Source: Drosophila persimilis (Eukaryota; Arthropoda; Insecta; Diptera; Drosophilidae). Taken from it: a DNA stretch of 64,000 bases. The position numbers and the translations under genes are program-made. Under the pieces are notes generated by a model that ran no database searches, had not been told where the DNA came from, and worked only from the letters and a program-made list of their open reading frames with translations. The DNA is taken from contig NW_020825706.1 of NCBI RefSeq assembly GCF_003286085.1, positions 3,162,001 through 3,226,000 of the forward strand. The letters are read 5' to 3'. This document shows, piece after piece, positions 56,966 to 64,000 of the stretch; within the stretch, counting starts at the first letter, position 1, and each line of letters starts with the position of its first letter.

Positions 56966-57689
56966 GGGGCTCTGGTTATTAGCTTCTGCTTTGCCCATAA
57001 ATATTCATGGACAATAGGCAGGGGCTTACCCCCAGCAGGAGGTATGAAACCCCCTTCTGACGCCGCCTATGGTCCCATAATTTATGCCTCCATGAACTTG
57101 GTGTCTTGTGCGTAATGGAACTGTGTTTTTGTCTTTAGTTTTGGCCTTTGGCCTAATGCATAAGATATAATAATTACGGTTACAGTTTCAAGCGAAAGTG
57201 TATCAAGTATCAAGGGCTAAGGATTAGAGGGCATTTCTGAGGTAATTTTGGGACCTGTAAGACATGTAAGAGATCTGCTGGGAAGAGAGTTGAGGGTAGG
57301 GCGGAAAAAGTGTGCCAGATGATATGCTTGCTAAGAAAAATAAGTATAATTTTCGTTAGATGATGCTAAAACAAACATAGAATTTATTTTTCAAATATTT
57401 TCAATGCTTGTACTTCAATGTATTTTCAAATATGCTTTAACCGAAAAAAAATCTTAAAAACACAAAATATTGAAAGACAATTTTGAAAGTATCTTTAAGT
57501 ATCGTGCGAAATCTAATGAAAAGTAATGTTTGTTAAGAGTCTCACTGGGAGAGAGCTAACGCTAGAGAGCGGGAAAGAGAAGGGGTGTTACATGGCAGAA
57601 ATTAAAATTCACCCTTAAATACTAAGCCACACTGGAAGAAAGGAGAAAAGAGAATAAGAGAGAGAGCGAGGAACTGGCACAGGAGTAAA
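55131..57689. other. Gene-free stretch
   Basis: Contains a GAGAGA/GACAGAGACAG-rich stretch (56,080-56,120) giving spurious Arg/Glu-rich frames, and a perfect CT array. No supported exon. Confidence 0.5.
56923..56963. repeat. (CT)n microsatellite
   Basis: An uninterrupted CT run of 41 bases, the longest in the window; GA/CT runs of this type bind GAGA factor in flies. Confidence 0.95.
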
Positions 57690-58440
57690 AAAACTATAAA
57701 AAAATAACCTTAAAATATGATCGAAAACACTATATAATAGACAATAAAGAAATTTAGAAATTTTATACAATTTTTGTGGAAAAGTACCCTCACAAATATC
57801 ATCAAAAATAACATAAAATAGTAATTAAAATATAATTAAAAATAGGCTCAAATGGAATAAAAACCGCAAAATACCTTGAAAAAATTATTTCACAAAAATA
57901 CACTAAAATATATTTTTAAAAAGCTCAACAAAAAAACGCCTGGGAAAATATTATAAAATACATTAAAAAGTATAACTTAAAACATCATTAGAGATAGGTT
58001 CAAATATATCATAAAATGTCATATAATTGTATAAAATACCTTGAAAAGTGCACTTCAAAATATCACAAAAAATACCCTAAAATATATCATAAAAAAAAAC
58101 TCTTAAAAAAATATTGTACAAGAATTTTAAAAGTATAACTTAAAATATCATTAAAAATAGGCTCAAATATATCATAAAAAATCGTATAAAAATTGTATAA
58201 AATACCTTGAAAAGTAGACTTTAAAACTATCACAAAAAATACCCATGACAATATAAAATACATTAAAAAATAAAGCTTGAAATATCATTAAAAATAAGAT
58301 TAAAAAAATCAAATACAAATTGAATAAAATATAAAACCTTGAAATATAACAAAAAATACCCCAAAATATATTTAAAAAAACCGTGCAAGAAATACTATAA
58401 AATACCTTGAACAGTAGCCTCCAAAATACCTTTAAAATGT
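57690..58440. repeat. 166-bp degenerate tandem repeat
   Basis: ATACCTTGAAAAGTA or a variant starts at 57,871, 58,036 and 58,202 (165 and 166 bp apart), then at 58,334 and 58,402 after deletions. Each copy carries TATCACAAAAAATACCC, AAAATATATC and ATTAAAAATAGGCTCAAAT blocks. Confidence 0.85.
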
Positions 58441-59740
58441 TTCCCCTAGAGAAAATTCTTCGCCTGGTAATACAATACTTCTTATGCCTCCTTAAAACAC
58501 TATGATTCCTATACCCATTTCTTTTTTCCCTTACATCCCCTCCTCCTCCTCCTGTCTATCCTTGCTTTCTCCAAGAGTCACACCTGCAAAACGTGTGAAT
58601 CCCCTTTTGACAGCCCATCACATTCACAATTAAAACAATTAATTAAGTTCGAGCGACCGTAAACCACAGAACGGGATGAGAGCCTGTAAAAGAAGGGAGC
58701 GATAGCTTTCGAAAGGACGAGGTGATACTACGTCCTACTATATCGTACATCCTCTAGCAATCCCAGCCATTATTTTAAATGCCAATTACAGTTTGAGAAA
58801 GGAGAAAGCGACACAGAGTCATAGAGAGAACGAGAGCATTAAGTGGAATGTGTGACTGCGGGGGTGGAGAGGGGGGGTAAAAATGGCGCAAATTGCTGTA
58901 AATCCATTTCGGAAGGCTTTTCCACTGTTTGCTGTCGATTTTCGCTTCCCCTTCTCCCCCTGCTATCTATCCGTGGGTGGGTGTGGGTGTGTGTTTGTCC
59001 GTGTGCTCCACGGCATTATTCGTAACGAGCGACATGATCATAAAAATAAACGCAAATATAACACAAAATGCAAACACAATAATGGGCCTGGCCTGGGAGT
59101 GCCTTAGTTTTTATTTTTACACCTGTTTTTTCACAAACAAACAAGCCGAAACGAAGCGAAGGACGAAATTTGACTGCGCCAGCACGCACACAATTAAATT
59201 TCCGGTACAACACCTACATGGGTGTCCCTCGCTCCATCCCTCCATCCACCCATCCTTTCCGGATGCCATTCCACCAAATACACTTTGATTTCCGTGCCTT
59301 AACTTTCCCTATAGCCCGGCAATAATCGAAGCATCAGAAAGGGTATATTCGGTTTGGGGAGGGGTATGTTTGTAACGGGTGGAAGGCAGGTCTAGTCCTA
59401 GTCCTTTAAATGTAGATAAGCGAATGATCTTAGAGCCTTAAGAAAACTATATTTTAGAAATTTCTATGGCATCCAGAATTTTTTAGATATTTAACTTTTC
59501 CCATATTTTTTTCTACTTATTTAATTTTTCTACATAAATACCGAAAAATACCAGAATCTTTAATTTCAAAATAAAAACAATATAAATTATATACAGAATG
59601 CACTATGCGGCAGGCCCCCTGCAGACTATTTTTGATCGTGGGCCTACCCTGGCTCACTCGTTCCCGCCGATATTAGTAAATTATCTGGCGACGACGATGA
59701 CGGAAAACCTTTTTACATGATAAAGAGATATAAGAGATGG
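58441..59740. other. Gene-free stretch
   Basis: No exon, repeat array or regulatory site that I can support beyond short simple runs. Confidence 0.45.
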
Positions 59741-59892
59741 CTTAGGAAATACTTATTTCTATCGGTACAAGGAGATTTACATGTGTCCTATGGCTATGAA
59801 ATTTCGACTAATGGAGGATCTGCCGTCGAAATTTCATAGCCATAGGGCACATGGAAATCTCCTCTTACCGATTGAAATATATATTCCCTGAG
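59741..59892. repeat. Fold-back: 67-bp imperfect inverted repeat with 18-bp loop
   Basis: Arms 59,741-59,807 and 59,826-59,892 are inverted copies. The inner 53 bp differ at five positions; the outer 14 bp are weaker (10 of 14). The inner arm carries TCGAAATTTCATAGCCATAG. Transcribed from either strand it would form a long hairpin. It could be a hairpin-RNA/young microRNA-type locus, a fold-back MITE or a local inverted duplication. Confidence 0.85.
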
Positions 59893-61701
59893 AAATAGTA
59901 TCGCAGTATTTTATTATAATCCCTAACCAAAACCCCTTTCTTTTTGAAGTTCTAGCCCCTCTTAAAGGTGTCGATCTCTTGGAGTTCCAGCAATCATTGA
60001 AGTACCCTTTCTGACAAGAAAGACTATCCAAACTAAAAGACTCATTAGGAAAGCCTTTAGAAAGACCATCATGCTCCGAAAATCTATTTTGGTTTGAATA
60101 TATCAGTAGTTACGAGTTTTATCCAACGTTTCCACAAATCTTTTCTTATAATACCACAAGTCCTTTAGTCAAAATTAGGCAAAGAACATCCAAAGATCTC
60201 TTTAAAGTATCCATTCGCCTAGTCCTTTAATTGTACCAATACTGTTTCCAACCTCTTAAGTCTTTATACAAAGACCACACAGACCCTATCGACTGCTGGG
60301 TATCTTCATAGTCGTAGCAATCCAACTATCTTCATTCAACTTTTTCTGTCTGTGCGTGAGTGTTTGTGTTTCTATCTGTGTGTTTGCATCGTGTTTGAGC
60401 CATTAAAATTACGCCTAACGGAGTCACACACACACACAAACAACCTCTGGCAAATAGGAGGACGTTAAAATGTGCGATGGCTCACGCGGCGTATGAGTAT
60501 TTTACTTTTACAGGAACAGTGCCGCTCTCTAACTGCTGCCACTGCCCCTGCACTCACACACGTTTCATTTGGAATCCATGGCACGTTTGGCCACCTACAG
60601 CCGGAGCAATTTTCAATCGAAACTCCCAGCAGACAAGGGCCGTGGCGGTGTGTAGGCGTGGCAGGTGGCGGAAATAATGCGGCTGGCAGTAAGGATGTCA
60701 AAATTGGCAAAAATCGACGAGACCGCCGTCGATGCCTAACTAAAAATCAAAGCCGCCTTTTTGCCTACTTCTTCGAGCTCTTCGCTGGAGGTCTCTGGGG
60801 CCGCCTACGTGGCACACACACGACTTATACGTATACGTAATATTTGCAGAAGATTATTATAGGCATGGGGAAGGGGGGGATTTGAAGCCACTTGAGACGC
60901 GTACGCACAGGCGGCGGTGCCACACGCCTTCAATAAAAATATATGTGTGTGCCGGGCCGTGCCGTGCCTCTCTCCGTGTGTGTGTGCACTTAATAATAAA
61001 ATTTCGTTTAATTCCGAGTTTTTGAATTTCATTTTTTATGATTTTCCCCCAGCATTTTATTCGCTTTTCTTTATTTTTTAGGCGCCAGGTGTGTGTTTGC
61101 TTTGGCGTGTGATAAAATTTTAATTATATTTGTTGCTGGCGTTGGAAAATTGTTGGCGGTGGGGGGAAAGTTATTATATTTCCTTGGGGCTCGTAATTTT
61201 TGTGTGCTAATCGGAAAGAAGCCGGGAATTCTGATGGTGTTTGTCGATCTATGGGATGTCATTTCTATGAATTTTGTTTTGAATTTCTTAAATTTTTATT
61301 AGCATTAAATCTATTGCTGAACTAAAGGCTAACCATAAGGCCTTGACTACTGTTTAAAAATTAAAAACAATTACTTTTCTAAGAAAAAAAAGTCTTATGA
61401 TTTGATAAGATACAGTTCCGTTTAAGGCAATCACTAAAACGGATTTAATCAAACAAAAACAATAATTTTATTCGCATTTATCAGAAAAATAAAATACAAT
61501 TATTATACAATTATTTTATTATATTTCTTTAAGTCGAAATTATCTGAAATATCACTGAAATCCATATAGAAATCATTACAATTCATTAAAATCTGTTTTA
61601 AAATTTTTAAAGATTTATATTTTAAAATTTAAGTAATTGAATATATTAATGATAATGATATAATAATTATATATAATGAATATAATAATAAATAAATAAT
61701 A
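59893..61701. other. Gene-free stretch
   Basis: A 122-codon frame at 60,472-60,840 and others show no domain or splice support. AT-rich from about 61,480 to the DINE-1 element. Confidence 0.45.
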
Positions 61702-62746
61702 AACGAGGGGGAACGTCGTGAGTTGCTGCGGACACCGCAACTCTACAGTTATACCCGATACTAAGTCAGTATGGCTCTCCTCCGGCAGACGCCGCTAATA
61801 TTAAACGACACGACAAAGAGTGCGTGCGAGAGAGACAGAAAATCAGTCTGAGCGTGACGTCGGGCGCTGCGTAGCCACTGCAAATTGATTTGTTCCTTTT
61901 GGCTATAAAAGTTATCTGATCTGATCCAAATTCAGCAACCGGATAGATATGGTCATTCTCTATGATTCTGCGTTATTAGTTTTCTCGAATCTGCAATATT
62001 GTGGATGCAACAGATTTTCGTCTTTTTTGGGGGCGGAAGGGGGTGTGGCGAAATTTTTAGATATACGTTTTATAGTGAGATCTGACAGGAGTGCGGATAC
62101 TAAATTCGGTTACTCTAGCCTTAATAGTTTCTGAGATTTGTGAATTTGTGGCGAAATTTTGAAACAAACTCGTCTCGGTCCGATATATTAGGAGTGTGGA
62201 TACGAAATTTGGTTGCTCTAGCTTTTATAGTCTCTGAGATCTAGGCGCTAATGTTTTACTCTAAGCAAAGCCGCCTATGCTACGTGTGTGTTAGAGAGAG
62301 ACAGGGCGAGAAAAAATGAAATTGTTTTCTTGATGCTGGCTATAATAATAATACGATCCAATTTAGATTCTGCAGTCTAAGAGATATGGTCATTCTCTAC
62401 GATTCTGGTTGGTTTTATCGTATCTTTAAAAATGTGGATGCCACAGATTTTTGTCTTTTGTGGGGGCGGAAGTGGGCGGGGCAAAGTTTTGAAGTAGTTT
62501 TGTAGCAGTGACATATCTCAGAAGTCTGGATATAAAACATCGTTGCTCTAGCTCTTATAGTCTTTGAGCACTAGGCGATGAAGGGGACGGACAGACAGAC
62601 ATGGCTCAATCGACTCGGCTATTAATGCTGATTAAGAATATATATACTTTATGGGGTCGGAATCGATTCCTTCTGGACGTTACACACATCCACTTTTACC
62701 ACAAATCTAATATACCCCAATACTCATTTTGAGTATCGGGTATAAA
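61702..62746 (+). mobile_element. DINE-1/mini-me (Helitron-like, non-autonomous) element, about 1,045 bp
   Basis: Begins AACGAGGGGGAACGT with a nearby hairpin (GAGTT, GCGG-ACA-CCGC, AACTC). TTATACCCGATACT at 61,749-61,762 is matched exactly in inverted form by AGTATCGGGTATAA at 62,732-62,745. Near the right end are the mini-me hallmarks: GACA repeats (62,586-62,600), the conserved core ATGGCTCAATCGACTCGG (from 62,601), then an ATATATATACTTTATGGGG TA-run. The middle contains a 437-bp internal duplication (GATATGGTCATTCTCTA at 61,946 and 62,383) and repeated CTCTAGC-TTATAGT-CTGAG blocks at about 62,113, 62,211 and 62,549. No coding capacity; DINE-1 is a very abundant Drosophila family. Confidence 0.85.
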
Positions 62747-63645
62747 AATAATTTTCTATAGGCTCTAGATGAAAATCTATATAAGAAATGTATGCGGCAT
62801 CCAAAATTTTTCCCACAAGATTTTCAACATATTTTATTTTTCTACATAAAAACCAAAAAATACCAAAAATAGCACAAAAATACCAAAAATACCACAAAAA
62901 ATACCAATTATCTTCAGCAATTGTTAAAACAACTCAAAGAACATACGATTTTACCTTGAAATCTATCTCTAATGATATGACTCTTACCATTTCTTACGAT
63001 TTTCTACCTGCAAATTGATTGGGCCTCTATTTCGCACCACATCTCAGCCATGAAGGCAGTAATCAGTTGGGCAACTACATCCGATAATAAGTGTGTCTAA
63101 ATGCTGGCCGTGAGTCACAGCCTCAATAGTTGATTGCCAGCGGTAGAAAGTGATTTGGCAAAAAAAAACGTTGATTAAAAACCTCTTCACAACGTATTTA
63201 ATTAGTATTATCTGTGAGAGTGGGTGTGTGGGTGGATTGTACTATAAATAAATAATAGAAATAATCATAAAATGTGCAAATGCATTTTGTCTGCTTACAA
63301 ATTTCATTAAACGAAAAGCGTCAACATTTTGACATTGATGTTGAGGGCTGAATAGCCACTCAGAGCTGGTGGCCCAGACGAATGTCTGTTTGCCTGTCTG
63401 TTGGACTTGGCCTAGGTCCTACGACTCGGACTGTCGTGTGTCTGTTTTTCTCGGTCTAAGTCCTGCGTCTCGGACTGTCTTCTGTGTGTCTGTCTGTCTC
63501 TCTATCCATTCGTGTTCTCAATTCCATTTTCGTCAGAGATTTGTCAGATAATGTATCGTTTAGGAAGTGACTTAAAAGTGCTATAAATTCGATTAAAATT
63601 CTGCTTAAATATTAAACAAAAGTGAAATTGAGAACCACACTCTCT
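62747..63645. other. Gene-free stretch with a 44-bp imperfect duplication
   Basis: CTAGGTCCTACGACTCGGAC and CTAAGTCCTGCGTCTCGGAC, each followed by TGTC and a GTGTCTGT run, lie 44 bp apart at about 63,411-63,500. No exon supported. Confidence 0.5.
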
Positions 63646-63796
63646 CTACCCCTCCCCCCTCCCTCTCTCTCTTTCTCTGCTTTCCTTATGCTGCTTTTTG
63701 GCCTTGTCTAATGGACGCCTGCCAACAGTTGGCTCAAAATCTACTGGCTCCTTGGGTGGCACCCATCCCTCGCCTTTCTCCTGTTGGCCTTCCGTT
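63646..63796 (-). CDS. Candidate 3'-terminal coding exon, unknown protein (partial)
   Basis: On the minus strand, TTTCTTGCTTCTAG (ending at 63,797) is a good splice acceptor. The following 151 nt stay open to a stop, encoding a hydrophilic peptide with EGQQEKGEGWVPPKEP, VDFEPTVGRRPLDKAKK and QHKESR before a GA-microsatellite-coded Arg/Glu tail. The WVPPKEPVDFEPTVGRR stretch has balanced, protein-like composition, unlike most frames here. No upstream exon was found in the 200 bases to the window edge, so the rest would lie to the right of the window. It could be chance; I do not recognise the protein. Confidence 0.3.
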
Positions 63797-64000
63797 CTAG
63801 AAGCAAGAAACATTGTATTCGAGTCAGGTGCGTTGTGAATTTTGCTGCAACAGTCATTATAATAATGCCACAACGAAGTGTGCTCGGAAATAATAATCAA
63901 CTTGAGGGTAAAAGAGAGAGAGAGAACGAAGCACAGCTGCTGTTGGGGGCACTTTGATGGGGCTTGGCCTCGTGTGCAGCACAAGTCAGGCACTTAAAAT

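Noticed and set aside
60472-60840. 122-codon plus-strand frame
   Set aside because: Overlapped by other frames on both strands, no recognisable domain, weak start context.
1-64000. tRNA, rRNA, known microRNA, CRISPR-like or retroelement coding sequence
   Set aside because: I looked for conserved tRNA arms, several common fly microRNA mature sequences and reverse-transcriptase-like frames by eye and found none; this is not an exhaustive search.

Overview
The window reads as Drosophila nuclear DNA. It has a core promoter with an initiator and a correctly spaced DPE, small 55-76 bp introns beside multi-kilobase introns, CAX/CAG-type amino-acid runs (His, Asn, Gln), abundant CT/GA and CA microsatellites, and two copies of a DINE-1/mini-me (Helitron-like) element. 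The GC/CT-rich simple repeats and the form of the DINE-1 copies would suit the obscura group, but that placement is inference.

Layout. Positions 1-18,940 hold no gene I can support; they contain AT-rich tracts, several degenerate tandem repeats and a GAGA-rich stretch upstream of a promoter. A strong TATA-less promoter (Inr at 18,941, DPE at 18,970) starts a probable 5'UTR exon (18,943-19,284) that would splice over 5.1 kb to 24,431. From there a four-exon plus-strand gene runs to 41,747. It encodes a predicted 657-residue single-pass membrane protein: an 80-residue N-terminus, one membrane segment in exon 2, a basic stop-transfer stretch, then a His-, Asn-, Gln- and Pro-rich tail with tyrosine motifs. 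Its 7 kb introns carry minisatellites and a candidate 18-nt in-frame microexon (37,856-37,873). The sequence after the stop has several Pumilio-type sites and looks like a long 3'UTR. I do not recognise the gene by name.

Positions 44,200-49,300 are repeat-rich: a 33-bp minisatellite, a TA-rich pentanucleotide array, an internally deleted minus-strand DINE-1 copy, and a 121-bp duplication. Two tandem plus-strand lipocalin genes follow (49,343-50,166 and 52,096-52,914). They have the same exon-intron structure, four matching cysteines, about ten N-glycosylation sequons each, and hydrophobic C-termini that suggest GPI anchoring. The second has a textbook TATA plus initiator promoter.

Positions 53,040-64,000 are mostly gene-free. 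They hold a dense cluster of ATCGAT sites, a 166-bp tandem repeat, a 67-bp-arm fold-back, a longer DINE-1 copy with an internal 437-bp duplication, and a possible minus-strand exon near the right edge. I saw no tRNA, rRNA, retroelement coding sequence or recognisable known microRNA.
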